64,000 nt of DNA from Salinivibrio sharmensis. GTDB taxonomy: Bacteria > Pseudomonadota > Gammaproteobacteria > Enterobacterales > Vibrionaceae. Location of the stretch: NCBI RefSeq assembly GCF_001995985.1, contig NZ_MUFC01000005.1:120691-184690 (forward strand), in the 5' to 3' direction. The notes below the pieces were generated by a model. That model was given only the letters and a program-made list of their open reading frames with translations. It did not search any database and was not told the origin of the DNA. The position numbers and the translations under genes were made by a program. Of the stretch, positions 1-9,622 are shown in pieces. Position 1 is the stretch's first letter; each line of letters opens with the position of its first letter.

Positions 1-474
1 AAACAGCTTATATCAAATGATTTAGAAAGGGCCCTAGAAATAACTTCAGAGTTTGTCCATGATGAGATTACTCGACCGCCACAAGGAATATCTAACGTTA
101 CCGAGTGGTGTAAAAAGGAAGGGTGCTGGCAAAGGCTAAAAGAGAATTCAGAAAGCTTGGTTAAGCTATTGCCACAGGGTTTTAAAGACAGCCTTGTCTC
201 ACAAGAAGTTATACAGAATGAAAAAAAGCAGGCCCAAAAAATACAGAAAATGGACGATGGAATTGAGGCTCAAAAAGCGGTCTTAAAAATTGAGGCAAAA
301 CAATGGACTAGCCTGCTGCTTCAGTGTGGTTCTTTAGACGTTTTTACCGAGAAAGAGCTTGAAATTATGAGAGTCGCTACACAAATTCCTAAAAAAATAC
401 CAACGGAGAAACAAAGTAAGTTACTCATTGAAACCTTGAAGAAAGCTGAAAGTGAAGGGGTTGTAATAAAGTAA
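1..474 (+). CDS. C-terminal part of a probable AIPR-family (abortive infection) protein, 5' end outside window
   Basis: The frame is open from base 1 to the TAA at 472-474, giving about 157 residues of the C-terminus of a longer protein; a TTG at 157 is unlikely to be the true start. The segment with ISNVTEW, CWQRLKE, a lysine/glutamine-rich helix and a tail around IPTEKQSK resembles, from memory, the end of AIPR phage-resistance proteins. Base composition is clearly more AT-rich than the neighbouring core genes, which suggests acquired DNA. It sits beside the 3' end of yicC, where mobilizable genomic islands of Vibrio insert. The family call is moderate; that it is the end of a real accessory gene is more certain. 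Confidence 0.5.
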   Translation, partial: KQLISNDLERALEITSEFVHDEITRPPQGISNVTEWCKKEGCWQRLKENSESLVKLLPQGFKDSLVSQEVIQNEKKQAQKIQKMDDGIEAQKAVLKIEAKQWTSLLLQCGSLDVFTEKELEIMRVATQIPKKIPTEKQSKLLIETLKKAESEGVVIK

Positions 475-563
475 ATCAACTGTATAGCAGCTTCACATCT
501 TTGTCGCCTTTACAATAACTAAGACCGCGGATTGTATCATTAGCCATACGGCCACCCCTTGTA

Positions 564-670
564 CTCACTAATAGTTCGAGATTAGCAGTGAAAAATACTC
601 ACCAATTGAATGAAAACCCACCATAAAGTGAGTTTTTTAATTGGTGGTGTGTTTTTTGAGTGTTAGTGAG
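564..670. repeat. nested inverted repeats between island fragment and yicC 3' end
   Basis: Outer arms CTCACTAA (564-571) and TTAGTGAG (663-670) are perfect complements. An inner pair CACCAATT (600-607) and AATTGGTG (639-646) lies inside, with further A/T pairing outside it. The structure ends two bases before the yicC stop codon. It could be a terminator for the converging genes or recombinase or accessory-factor binding sites at an island end. The sequence alone does not decide. Confidence 0.55.
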
Positions 671-672
671 TT

Positions 673-1536
673 TTATTCAATATTCTGGATCTGCTCGCGC
701 ATTTGTTCGATAAGTACTTTGAGCTCGACGCCGGAGGCGGTGATCTCGGTGCTGATTGATTTGGAGGCGAGGGTGTTGGCTTCGCGGTTGAACTCTTGCA
801 TCATAAAGTCCAAGCGTCGGCCGCAGGCGCCGCCTTTTTTGAGGATTTTATGTGCTTCTGAAACGTGTGAGTCCAAGCGGTCAAGCTCTTCTGCAACATC
901 CACTTTTTGCGCCAGCATCACCATTTCTTGCTCAACGCGAGCCGGGTCGAGCTCCACTTGTGCTTCTTCTAAGCGCGTGGTCAAACGTTCACGCTGCCAT
1001 TCAATCACGGTGGGCATCTTTTCACGCACTTTGATCACTTCGGCGCTAATCGCATCGAGTCGCTGCTCAATCAGGGCTTTCATGTTCTCGCCTTCGCTGG
1101 CACGTGCGGCGATAAAGGCATCGAGCGCGTCATCAAGGCCAGTTAATAAGGCGCGGTGTAGCTCGTCGGTGTCTTGCTCCGGCGCTTCCATCACGCCTGG
1201 CCAGTTCAGGACTTGAAACGGATTGATGTTGCCTTCACCCGCGGTCTCTTTCACCCATTTGGCGGCGTGAATAACTTGCTTGGCCAAGGCTTCATTGATG
1301 GTGAGCTTATCTTGGCTGGCTTGTGAGGTATCAAAGCGCAGGTTGCATTCCACTTTGCCGCGGGCTAGGCGTTTGCGAAAACGCTCGCGTACTACAGGCT
1401 CAAGGCTACGTAGCTGCTCAGGCATGCGAATGTAGGTTTCGAGATAGCGCTGGTTAACGGAGCGGATTTCCCAAACCGCGTTGCCCCAATCGCCCTTGAG
1501 TTCTTGACGGGCGTAGGCGGTCATACTGTGGATCAT
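673..1536 (-). CDS. yicC: YicC/YloC-family endoribonuclease
   Basis: 287 residues starting [10 protein letters not shown], the usual length and N-terminus of the family. The N-terminal YicC-like domain spans about residues 1-155 and the C-terminal DUF1732 region about 200-287, ending in the typical [11 protein letters not shown]. Family members are RNA endonucleases that affect small-RNA turnover in E. coli. The gene is divergent from rph, as is common in gammaproteobacteria. Its 3' end is a known attachment site for Vibrio mobilizable genomic islands, and here foreign-looking DNA begins directly beyond the stop codon. The reading frame is intact. Confidence 0.95.
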   Translation of the reverse strand: MIHSMTAYARQELKGDWGNAVWEIRSVNQRYLETYIRMPEQLRSLEPVVRERFRKRLARGKVECNLRFDTSQASQDKLTINEALAKQVIHAAKWVKETAGEGNINPFQVLNWPGVMEAPEQDTDELHRALLTGLDDALDAFIAARASEGENMKALIEQRLDAISAEVIKVREKMPTVIEWQRERLTTRLEEAQVELDPARVEQEMVMLAQKVDVAEELDRLDSHVSEAHKILKKGGACGRRLDFMMQEFNREANTLASKSISTEITASGVELKVLIEQMREQIQNIE

Positions 1537-1696
1537 GTGTACCTGCTCTTATGTGCTGAAGGTCAATGGCAAAGATTATACGCATCCATGCCCTTGCCGT
1601 CAGCTGTCTTGGTCTGTGGGGTGGACAGGGATCGCAAGAGGGCGGAGAAACACGTATAATCGCGACCACATTCTGTCAGTCAATAAGGTAACTTGC

Positions 1697-2416
1697 ATGC
1701 GCCCAAGTGGAAGAGCACTCGACCAAATTCGTCCCGTTAGCTTTACCCGCGGTTTTACGGCCCACGCAGAAGGCTCTGTGTTGGTGTGCTTTGGTGATAC
1801 CAAGGTGATCTGTAATGCCACGATTGAAGAGGGCGTGCCGCGCTTTTTAAAAGGTAAGGGCCAAGGTTGGGTGACTGCCGAGTATGGCATGTTGCCGCGT
1901 GCAACCCACACCCGTAACCGTCGTGAAGCGTCAAGCGGTAAACAAGGTGGCCGTACCGTCGAAATTCAACGTTTGATTGGCCGCAGCTTGCGCGCCGCGG
2001 TCGATTTAAAAGCACTGGGTGAGCGCACCATTACGGTTGACTGTGATGTGATTCAGGCCGACGGTGGCACACGCACCGCATCCATTTCTGGGGCGAGTGT
2101 GGCCCTGGCAGACGCGCTTAACGCGCTGGTACGCGAGGGCAAGCTTGCGGCTAACCCGATGCGTGGCCATGTGGCCGCTGTGTCGGTGGGTATTTACCAG
2201 CAAACGCCGATTTGTGACCTTGAATACGTGGAAGACTCGGCGGCAGATACCGATATGAATGTGGTGATGCTCGAAGATGGCCGCATGATTGAGGTGCAAG
2301 GCACTGCCGAGGCCGAGCCGTTTACCCCCGATGAGCTAAACGCGATGCTCGCACTGGCCAGTAAGGGCATTGATGACATTGTCGTCGCGCAAAAATCGGC
2401 ACTCGCCGACGTCTAA
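1697..2416 (+). CDS. rph: ribonuclease PH
   Basis: 239 residues from [10 protein letters not shown] to the C-terminus, the usual length. RNase PH is a phosphorolytic 3'-to-5' exoribonuclease that trims tRNA 3' ends. Family motifs include [15 protein letters not shown], the acidic [12 protein letters not shown] segment and [15 protein letters not shown]. The start at 1697 follows an AAGGT ribosome site; the open frame extends upstream but that part is not family-like. A TATAAT at 1655-1660 is a plausible -10 without a clear -35. The stop lies 9 bases before the hairpin preceding pyrE, so rph translation can couple to pyrE attenuation as described for E. coli. Confidence 0.96.
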   Translation: MRPSGRALDQIRPVSFTRGFTAHAEGSVLVCFGDTKVICNATIEEGVPRFLKGKGQGWVTAEYGMLPRATHTRNRREASSGKQGGRTVEIQRLIGRSLRAAVDLKALGERTITVDCDVIQADGGTRTASISGASVALADALNALVREGKLAANPMRGHVAAVSVGIYQQTPICDLEYVEDSAADTDMNVVMLEDGRMIEVQGTAEAEPFTPDELNAMLALASKGIDDIVVAQKSALADV

Positions 2417-2425
2417 CAAATTAAG

Positions 2426-2453
2426 TAGCTCCCGCATCGGGGGCTATTTTTTT
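2426..2453 (+). terminator. rph-pyrE intercistronic attenuator
   Basis: A 9-bp stem (TAGCTCCCG / CGGGGGCTA, one G-T pair) with loop CAT is followed by seven T residues. It begins 9 bases after the rph stop and ends 58 bases before pyrE. This matches the E. coli arrangement in which ribosomes finishing rph, governed by UTP-dependent polymerase pausing, decide read-through into pyrE. Hairpin and T-run are directly visible; the mechanism is inferred from E. coli. Confidence 0.85.
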
Positions 2454-2511
2454 ATCTATCCGACCCCAGGTGGCATGTGGCGTGTCACCAAGACAACCAA
2501 GAGAGGAACGA

Positions 2512-3153
2512 ATGAAAGCCTATCAGCGCCAGTTTATTGAGTTTGCCTTAGAGCGTGAGGTATTAAAGTTTGGCGAGTTTACCCTTAAATCAGGGCGGAA
2601 AAGTCCGTACTTTTTTAATGCCGGCTTGTTTAACACCGGGCGCGATTTGGCAAAGCTGGGTGAATTTTATGCTGCCGCGTTGATGGATGCAGGGATTGAT
2701 TACGATGTGTTGTTTGGTCCTGCGTACAAAGGGATCCCGATTGCGACCACCACCGCGGTAGCACTTGCTGCGCATCATGATGTGGATACGCCTTATTGTT
2801 TTAACCGCAAAGAGGCCAAAGACCATGGTGAGGGCGGCAACTTGGTCGGTAGCGCACTGAGTGGCCGTGTGATGTTGGTGGATGATGTGATAACCGCAGG
2901 TACTGCCATTCGCGAGTCAATGACACTGATTCAAGCGCAGGGGGCGCAGCTTGCTGGGGTGTTGGTGGCAATTGACCGCCAAGAGCGTGGCCAAGGAGAG
3001 TTGTCGGCGATCCAAGAAGTCGAGCGTGACTTTGGTTGCCAGGTGGTGTCTATCATTAGCTTATCGGACTTGGTCACTTACCTAGAGCAAAGCCAAGCCG
3101 ATCCGGCTCAGTTGGCGGCGGTGAAAGCGTACCAGGCGAGCTACGGGATTTAA
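2512..3153 (+). CDS. pyrE: orotate phosphoribosyltransferase
   Basis: 213 residues, exactly the E. coli length, starting [10 protein letters not shown] after a GAGAGGAACG ribosome site; an upstream in-frame extension is not family-like. The enzyme joins orotate and PRPP to give orotidine monophosphate in pyrimidine synthesis. The PRPP-binding loop [13 protein letters not shown] lies at about residues 120-132, and [16 protein letters not shown] near residue 30 is typical. It is the second gene of the rph-pyrE unit, downstream of an attenuator. It converges on slmA with a short repeat array between them. Confidence 0.97.
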   Translation: MKAYQRQFIEFALEREVLKFGEFTLKSGRKSPYFFNAGLFNTGRDLAKLGEFYAAALMDAGIDYDVLFGPAYKGIPIATTTAVALAAHHDVDTPYCFNRKEAKDHGEGGNLVGSALSGRVMLVDDVITAGTAIRESMTLIQAQGAQLAGVLVAIDRQERGQGELSAIQEVERDFGCQVVSIISLSDLVTYLEQSQADPAQLAAVKAYQASYGI

Positions 3154-3193
3154 GTTGCGTGCGTGCAGCCGGCAGAGCCATTTAGCTGAGCCT

Positions 3194-3249
3194 GTTGCAC
3201 GACACCCGTTGCACTGCGCTCGTTGCACTACGCCAGTTGCACTGCGCTA
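3194..3249. repeat. four-copy imperfect 14-bp tandem repeat
   Basis: Four consecutive 14-base units begin GTTGCAC: 3194-3207, 3208-3221, 3222-3235 and 3236-3249. Copies 2 and 4 differ at one base; copies 1 and 3 diverge more. The array ends one base before the slmA stop codon, in the convergent pyrE-slmA gap, which lacks an obvious hairpin terminator. Its function is unknown. Confidence 0.85.
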
Positions 3250-3250
3250 T

Positions 3251-3841
3251 TTACTGCAGTTGATTGGTGAGCAGTTGCCAGTATTGCTCGAAATTGGCAG
3301 TCGGCAACTGCTTAAATGACGATCGTACGTAGCGACAAAAGCCACCTTCCACTTGGCTAATCAATTGGCTGGCGAGCACTGCCTCATCCAATGGGAACCC
3401 TTTTCCTTCGCGTAAACGACGCTCGCGCAGTACTTGCTTAAGCTGGGCTTCGACGCGCTCGAAAAGCTGATTGATGCGCGCTTGTAACCTATCTTGCTCA
3501 AACATCAAGGCATGACCTGTCATGATGCGCGTGAGCCCTGGGTTGCGCTCACCAAAGGCCAGCAATAATTGCAAAATTAGTTTGAGGCGCACCAAGGTGT
3601 CCTTTTCTTCCTCAATGATCAGATTGATGCGGGATAACAGGGAATCTTCGATAAACTCGATGAGCCCCTCAAACATCCGCGCTTTACTGGGGAAGTGGCG
3701 ATAGAGAGCTGCCTCAGACACCCCGACTTGCTCGGCGAGTTTGGCCGTGGTGATGCGTTGGCTGCCTTGGCTGGATTCCAGCATTTGCGCGAGCGCTTGA
3801 AGGATCTCTTCGCGGCGATTACTTTTTTTTGGGGCTGCCAT
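3251..3841 (-). CDS. slmA: nucleoid occlusion factor SlmA (TetR-fold)
   Basis: 196 residues starting [10 protein letters not shown], close to the E. coli length. SlmA binds specific chromosomal sites and blocks FtsZ ring assembly over the nucleoid. The N-terminal helix-turn-helix (about residues 28-52, [24 protein letters not shown] in outline) and the following [16 protein letters not shown] region are characteristic. The neighbourhood pyrE-slmA-coaBC-radC is conserved in gammaproteobacteria. No SlmA-binding consensus (GTGAGTACTCAC) was found in the window by eye. Confidence 0.95.
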   Translation of the reverse strand: MAAPKKSNRREEILQALAQMLESSQGSQRITTAKLAEQVGVSEAALYRHFPSKARMFEGLIEFIEDSLLSRINLIIEEEKDTLVRLKLILQLLLAFGERNPGLTRIMTGHALMFEQDRLQARINQLFERVEAQLKQVLRERRLREGKGFPLDEAVLASQLISQVEGGFCRYVRSSFKQLPTANFEQYWQLLTNQLQ

Positions 3842-3965
3842 GGATGCGATTCCTTTGTCTTTTTATCTGTCACACTGGCGACCGGTAAAGGAGGCATCAT
3901 GGAGAGGTGCCGCCATGTGTGGATTTTTCCCCTATCTTAGCGACGAGGTCTCTGTATTAAAAGCA

Positions 3966-3992
3966 AAAAGCGTGGCCATGGCGCACGCTTTT
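3966..3992 (-). terminator. terminator downstream of coaBC
   Basis: A perfect 9-bp stem, AAAAGCGTG (3966-3974) and CACGCTTTT (3984-3992), has a 9-base loop. Read on the minus strand it is followed by TTTTTGCTTTT. It lies between the coaBC stop and the slmA start, so slmA probably has its own promoter in 3842-3965. Confidence 0.75.
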
Positions 3993-4036
3993 GAACTTGT
4001 ATTGTGGTGATAAGTAGGTTGCCCCTCTCACCCGCC

Positions 4037-5287
4037 TCAGTGCTCATCCTGGATGGTTTGCTGTAAATAGCGTGCATGTATGTGCGTCATCACCTCGTGG
4101 GCCAATGTGCGCTTTTCCGCGACCGGCAGGGCTTTGTCTCCCCCAGGCCAAAACAGATGCAAGGCATTGCGATCGCTGTTAAAGCCTTGATCGGACTGGG
4201 ACACATCGTTAGCACAAATCATATCAAGCGTTTTACGTGCCAGCTTGTCACGCGCGTAGGCCGCTACATCTTGGGTTTCGGCGGCAAAGCCGACCGTAAA
4301 TGGACGATGTGTCGTTAAGCCCGCTACCGAAGCAATAATGTCTGGATTTTTCACCATAGTGACCGTCATTGTGTCTTGATTGGCCTGCTTTTTCATTTTC
4401 TGCTCGGCCATGGTCTGTGGACGGTAGTCAGCGACCGCGGCACAGCCGATAAAAATATCCTGGTCGATGATGCTCGCATGCACCGCATCATGCATTTGCT
4501 GGGCACTGGTGACATCAATACGTGTGACACCTGTCGGCACCGACAATGCTACCGGGCCAGAGACTAAGGTGACGTCGGCCCCTAAACGGGCTGCCGCCTC
4601 GGCGAGGGCATAGCCCATTTTCCCTGAGCTGTGGTTAGAGAGATATCGGACTGGGTCTAGCGCTTCGCGGGTAGGGCCGGCGGTAATCATCACGCGCTTG
4701 CCTGAAAGCGGTTTGGGGCCGGACCAACGTTCGCATTCAGCCACTAAGGCCAAAGGCTCGAGCATGCGCCCGGGGCCCACATCGCCGCAGGCTTGCGCGC
4801 CACTGTCTGGGCCCCATATCAGGCAGCCTCGTGCACGTAGCCCACTCAAGTTCGCTTGGGTGGCGTGGGCGCGATACATTTGCTGGTTCATCGCCGGCGC
4901 AATCGCCAGAGGGGCATCGGTGGCCAAGCACACGGTAGTGAGCAAATCATTGCCCATGCCCGCGTGGATCCGGGCTATCAAATCGGCGGTTGCGGGGGCA
5001 ATCAGCACCAAATCGGCCCATTTAGCCAGTTCAATATGCCCCATAGAGGCCTCAGCCGCGGGGTCGAGTAAGCTATCCGATACCGGATGACCGGAAACGG
5101 CTTGCATGGTCAATGGGGTAATAAACTCTTTTGCAGCATGAGTCATCACTACCTTGACGGTGGCCCCGCGCTCGATGAGGCGGCGGGTGAGATCGGCACA
5201 CTTATACGCGGCAATTCCGCCGCCCATGCCAAGCAAAATACGTTTACCGGCCAGCGTCTGGGCTGGCTGCTGTGAACTATTGGCCAT
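4037..5287 (-). CDS. coaBC: bifunctional phosphopantothenoylcysteine decarboxylase / phosphopantothenate-cysteine ligase
   Basis: 416 residues from [10 protein letters not shown]; an upstream in-frame extension to 5362 is not family-like. Two coenzyme A steps are fused. The N-terminal flavoprotein CoaC domain (about 14-190) shows [12 protein letters not shown], the [12 protein letters not shown] segment and the active-cysteine motif [10 protein letters not shown]. The C-terminal CoaB domain (about 193-416) starts at [20 protein letters not shown]. It makes phosphopantetheine from phosphopantothenate and cysteine with CTP. It is divergent from radC, as usual. coaD, a later step of the pathway, lies about 3 kb away in the same window. 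Confidence 0.96.
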   Translation of the reverse strand: MANSSQQPAQTLAGKRILLGMGGGIAAYKCADLTRRLIERGATVKVVMTHAAKEFITPLTMQAVSGHPVSDSLLDPAAEASMGHIELAKWADLVLIAPATADLIARIHAGMGNDLLTTVCLATDAPLAIAPAMNQQMYRAHATQANLSGLRARGCLIWGPDSGAQACGDVGPGRMLEPLALVAECERWSGPKPLSGKRVMITAGPTREALDPVRYLSNHSSGKMGYALAEAAARLGADVTLVSGPVALSVPTGVTRIDVTSAQQMHDAVHASIIDQDIFIGCAAVADYRPQTMAEQKMKKQANQDTMTVTMVKNPDIIASVAGLTTHRPFTVGFAAETQDVAAYARDKLARKTLDMICANDVSQSDQGFNSDRNALHLFWPGGDKALPVAEKRTLAHEVMTHIHARYLQQTIQDEH

Positions 5288-5532
5288 AATGCTCTGTGTG
5301 TTGGAACATGAATGACAAAACCATACCATAATCCTTAGCGCAAAAAGCTTGTTTGAGCGCATGAATCCGCATGGGGTGTGATTCGCGTTGGATGTGATAT
5401 GGCTAGCGCGCGGCTGAAAGCGTTAACGGTGGCTCATGATAAAATCGCGAACGCGCCGCAGTTACATGTAAAAGTCATTGCGGCGTGAAAGGCGCTTACT
5501 TTAACTGGCGGCAACGTTGAAGAGGAATCACT

Positions 5533-6216
5533 ATGAGCCTAAAAACCTTGCCGCAAGATTGTCGTCCCAGAGAACGCTTGTTAGCACGGGGAGCGGAAAG
5601 CCTCTCGGATGCCGAGCTATTAGCGATTTTTTTACGCACGGGCGTCACAGGGATGAGCGCGGTGGCGTTGGCCGATCATCTTTTGCAGGATTTTGGCTCG
5701 CTCCGGTCGCTGATGGGGGCGGACCAAGGGGCGTTTTGTCAGCGAAAAGGGCTGGGTAGCGCCAAATATGCTCAGTTACAGGCGGTATTGGAGTTGAGTC
5801 GACGTTATTTAAAAGAAACCTTGAGCAAAACCGATGCGCTGACCAGCCCGGACCATACTCGCCGTTATCTCTCGACCTTACTGCGCGACCGGCCTCGCGA
5901 GGCATTTTACGTTTTATTTCTCGATAATCAGCATCGCGTGATAGCCGATGAGCAGCTTTTTGAAGGCACACACAATGCGGCGAGCGTTTATCCACGAGAA
6001 ATTGTCCGTCGCGCGCTTGAGTTGCATGCGGCAGCACTGATTTTGGCCCATAACCATCCATCCGGTGTGGCAGAGCCGAGCCAGGCAGACCGACATATTA
6101 CCGATAGAATTGCCAATGCCTTGTCATTAGTGGAGGTTCGCGTGCTTGATCACCTAGTGATTGGGGACGGAGATGTGGTATCGTTCGCCGAACGAGGTTG
6201 GTTGTTATCCCCTTAA
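5533..6216 (+). CDS. radC: RadC-family JAB/MPN domain protein
   Basis: 227 residues starting [10 protein letters not shown] after an AGAGGAA ribosome site. The N-terminal helix-hairpin-helix-like region (about 1-80) is followed by a JAB metallo-domain containing HNHPSG and a downstream S-x2-D (SQAD). Despite the old name, E. coli RadC has no proven role in repair and its function remains open. It lies between divergent coaBC and the ribosomal protein operon rpmB-rpmG, a conserved order. Confidence 0.94.
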   Translation: MSLKTLPQDCRPRERLLARGAESLSDAELLAIFLRTGVTGMSAVALADHLLQDFGSLRSLMGADQGAFCQRKGLGSAKYAQLQAVLELSRRYLKETLSKTDALTSPDHTRRYLSTLLRDRPREAFYVLFLDNQHRVIADEQLFEGTHNAASVYPREIVRRALELHAAALILAHNHPSGVAEPSQADRHITDRIANALSLVEVRVLDHLVIGDGDVVSFAERGWLLSP

Positions 6217-6273
6217 GGATCGCCATTGGCGAAAAAAACGATCAAAAAGCGCATAAAAGGATCTGCTCGGGAC

Positions 6274-6302
6274 TTGAGCAATGTGAATTCAGTTAGTATA
6301 AT
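6274..6302 (+). promoter_or_regulatory. sigma-70 promoter of rpmB-rpmG
   Basis: TTGAGC (6274-6279) and TATAAT (6297-6302) are separated by 17 bases, about 100 bases upstream of rpmB. This is the closest match to the sigma-70 consensus I found in the first 10 kb. Confidence 0.8.
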
Positions 6303-6401
6303 GCGCCACCTTTGATAGCCTTGACCTTCGACCTGACCTTAACGATGCAGGACTGGCGGACAAGGTTGATATCGAGCCGAAACGATTTTGGAGAGACTTT
6401 C

Positions 6402-6638
6402 ATGTCACGAGTATGCCAAGTAACTGGCAAGCGTCCTGTAGTTGGTAACAACCGCTCTCACGCTAATAACGCCACCAAGCGTCGTTTTCTGCCGAACCTG
6501 CAAACTCATCGTTTCTGGGTAGAAAGCGAAAAACGCTTCGTTAAACTGCGTCTATCTACTAAAGGTATGCGCATCATCGACAAAAAAGGCATTGATTCTG
6601 TACTTACAGAAATGCGTGCCCGCGGTGAGAACGTATAA
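6402..6638 (+). CDS. rpmB: 50S ribosomal protein L28
   Basis: 78 residues starting [20 protein letters not shown], a textbook L28 sequence of standard length. The start at 6402 follows GGAGAGAC; the longer open frame upstream is not family-like. It is the first gene of a two-gene ribosomal operon, with rpmG 13 bases downstream. Confidence 0.98.
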   Translation: MSRVCQVTGKRPVVGNNRSHANNATKRRFLPNLQTHRFWVESEKRFVKLRLSTKGMRIIDKKGIDSVLTEMRARGENV

Positions 6639-6651
6639 GAGGAATTAGAGA

Positions 6652-6822
6652 ATGGCTAAAAACGGCGTTCGTGAGAAGATTCGTCTAGTATCCTCTGCAG
6701 GTACTGGTCACTTCTACACCACAGATAAGAACAAACGTAACATGCCTAGCAAATTCGAGATCAAAAAATTTGATCCTGTAGTTCGCAAGCACGTTATGTA
6801 TAAAGAAGCCAAAATCAAGTAA
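6652..6822 (+). CDS. rpmG: 50S ribosomal protein L33
   Basis: 56 residues starting [20 protein letters not shown] and ending EAKIK. This is the cysteine-free form of L33 usual in enteric bacteria and vibrios, with no zinc-ribbon cysteines. It has an AGAGGAA ribosome site and is followed by a strong terminator. Confidence 0.98.
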   Translation: MAKNGVREKIRLVSSAGTGHFYTTDKNKRNMPSKFEIKKFDPVVRKHVMYKEAKIK

Positions 6823-6845
6823 TTTGATTAACGCTTTGAGAAAGA

Positions 6846-6868
6846 CCCAGCCTAGGCTGGGTTTTTTT
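6846..6868 (+). terminator. terminator of rpmB-rpmG
   Basis: The palindrome CCCAGCCTAGGCTGGG (6846-6861) runs into seven T residues, 24 bases after the rpmG stop. Confidence 0.9.
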
Positions 6869-6937
6869 ATAACTAAAATCTGGTCACATTTGCGGTATAC
6901 TGGGAAAGACACGCGTAACGTCCTCAGGTGAACCGAC

Positions 6938-7417
6938 ATGAAGCTAAAGCGGCAGACATGGAATAACATCCTGATTCTCTCAGTGGTGGTTTTTTTTGGC
7001 TTAATGCTGCTGCCAGATTATTTGCGCCATCAACGCCAAGCACGGGCAACACCTGAGGGGGTGATTGCGCTGGTTGAGTCGCGCAGTGATGTGCTGTCGT
7101 TGCGGTTTTCCCATTTAACACTGACGCGTACGTTAGAGGGCTGGCAATCGGATAAACCCTTGGTGATTAGCCCGACAGAGCTTGCCCAGCGCTGGCTGGG
7201 GCTGACTGGGACGCAAGTCGATGACACCACCATGCAGTCGTTGCGACCCCAATTAACGTCTCCCCGTACGTTGGAGCTTACCCGTAGCCCCGACCAAGAG
7301 CCCATCCGCATTACCTATTACCAACAACCCCAATTTTGGTTGATGCAAAACGAGCACGGCCAATGGCTAGCGGTGTCGGTAGATAGTCGGTATCTTTTTC
7401 CGCTATCAAAGTCGTAA
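6938..7417 (+). CDS. uncharacterised single-pass inner-membrane protein
   Basis: 159 residues starting MKLKRQTWNN. Residues about 11-27 form one hydrophobic segment (ILILSVVVFFGLMLLPD), followed by a soluble, probably periplasmic part with no motif I recognise. It lies between rpmG and mutM, with mutM starting 18 bases after its stop, so the two are probably co-transcribed. A similar small membrane protein occupies this place in other vibrios as I recall, but no function is known to me. Confidence 0.75.
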   Translation: MKLKRQTWNNILILSVVVFFGLMLLPDYLRHQRQARATPEGVIALVESRSDVLSLRFSHLTLTRTLEGWQSDKPLVISPTELAQRWLGLTGTQVDDTTMQSLRPQLTSPRTLELTRSPDQEPIRITYYQQPQFWLMQNEHGQWLAVSVDSRYLFPLSKS

Positions 7418-7435
7418 ATATTAAGCGCTGTCTCT

Positions 7436-8812
<1,377 letters not shown>

Positions 8813-8901
8813 TTACAGCGCCGTGACCTCTCGCCTGTGAATCCATTGGCGAGCAAGGTACACTGATGTGCGCCAGCGTCAGTGCGCAAACAGGAAAAAC
8901 C

Positions 8902-9618
8902 GTGAGTATAGAAGTAGAGCAACGCGACAACGAGTGTATTTGGTACGACCCTGCCTTGGTGGAGGGCGATCCTCGTCAGTATTTTGATATTCATTTTTGG
9001 CATCAGCAAGCGGCCGTCACCGGCTCAGCGAAAGGGCGTGGTACCACGTTCTTTATCCGAGGGCCGAAAATGGAAATGGCGTTACGTCATTACTACCGCG
9101 GTGGCTTGTTTGGTAAATTCGTGAAAGATCAGTATTGGTTTCAAGGGTGGGAAGCGACTCGTTGTGGCGCTGAGCTCAACTTACTGGCCTATCTTCGCGA
9201 GAAAAAAATGCCGGTACCTCGTCCTGTTGCCGCGCGTGCAGTAAAAAATGGCCGTACCTATCGTGCCGATATCTTGGTGGAGAAAATCCCAGGTGCGCGC
9301 GATCTGGTTGCTGTCTTGAGTGAAAATAGCTTACTTGCCCATGATTACCGCGCCATTGGGCGTCTGGTTCGCCGCCTACACGACGCTGGTGTGTGTCATA
9401 CCGATCTGAATATCCACAACATCCTGCGTGATAGAAAAGGAAAGTTGTGGCTGATTGACTTCGATAAGTGCCAGCAGCGCGATGGCGAGCAGTGGAAAGA
9501 GGATAACCTTGCCCGCCTTCATCGCTCGTTTAAAAAAGAAAAAGAGAAGCGTCAGATCCGTTGGCAACCCGAAGACTGGGCTGCCGTATTAAAAGGCTAC
9601 AATCATATCCGTAAGTAA
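8902..9618 (+). CDS. kdkA: 3-deoxy-D-manno-octulosonic acid (Kdo) kinase
   Basis: About 238 residues from the GTG at 8902, with AGGA six bases upstream. An ATG at 8866, also with an AAGG, would add 12 residues, so the start is uncertain. The length from 8902 matches the Haemophilus enzyme. KdkA phosphorylates the single Kdo sugar of lipopolysaccharide. SAKGRGTT, LRHYYRGGLFGK, the kinase-like catalytic loop HTDLN (about 166-170) and DFDKC (about 186-190) are diagnostic. It converges on waaA, four bases away, which makes the acceptor. A phosphorylated single-Kdo inner core, as in other vibrios, is implied. Confidence 0.93.
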   Translation: MSIEVEQRDNECIWYDPALVEGDPRQYFDIHFWHQQAAVTGSAKGRGTTFFIRGPKMEMALRHYYRGGLFGKFVKDQYWFQGWEATRCGAELNLLAYLREKKMPVPRPVAARAVKNGRTYRADILVEKIPGARDLVAVLSENSLLAHDYRAIGRLVRRLHDAGVCHTDLNIHNILRDRKGKLWLIDFDKCQQRDGEQWKEDNLARLHRSFKKEKEKRQIRWQPEDWAAVLKGYNHIRK

Positions 9619-9622
9619 GACG

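Noticed and set aside
641-1216. 191-residue plus-strand open frame
   Set aside because: It is antisense to the well-recognised yicC gene, serine-rich and low-complexity, without a ribosome site.
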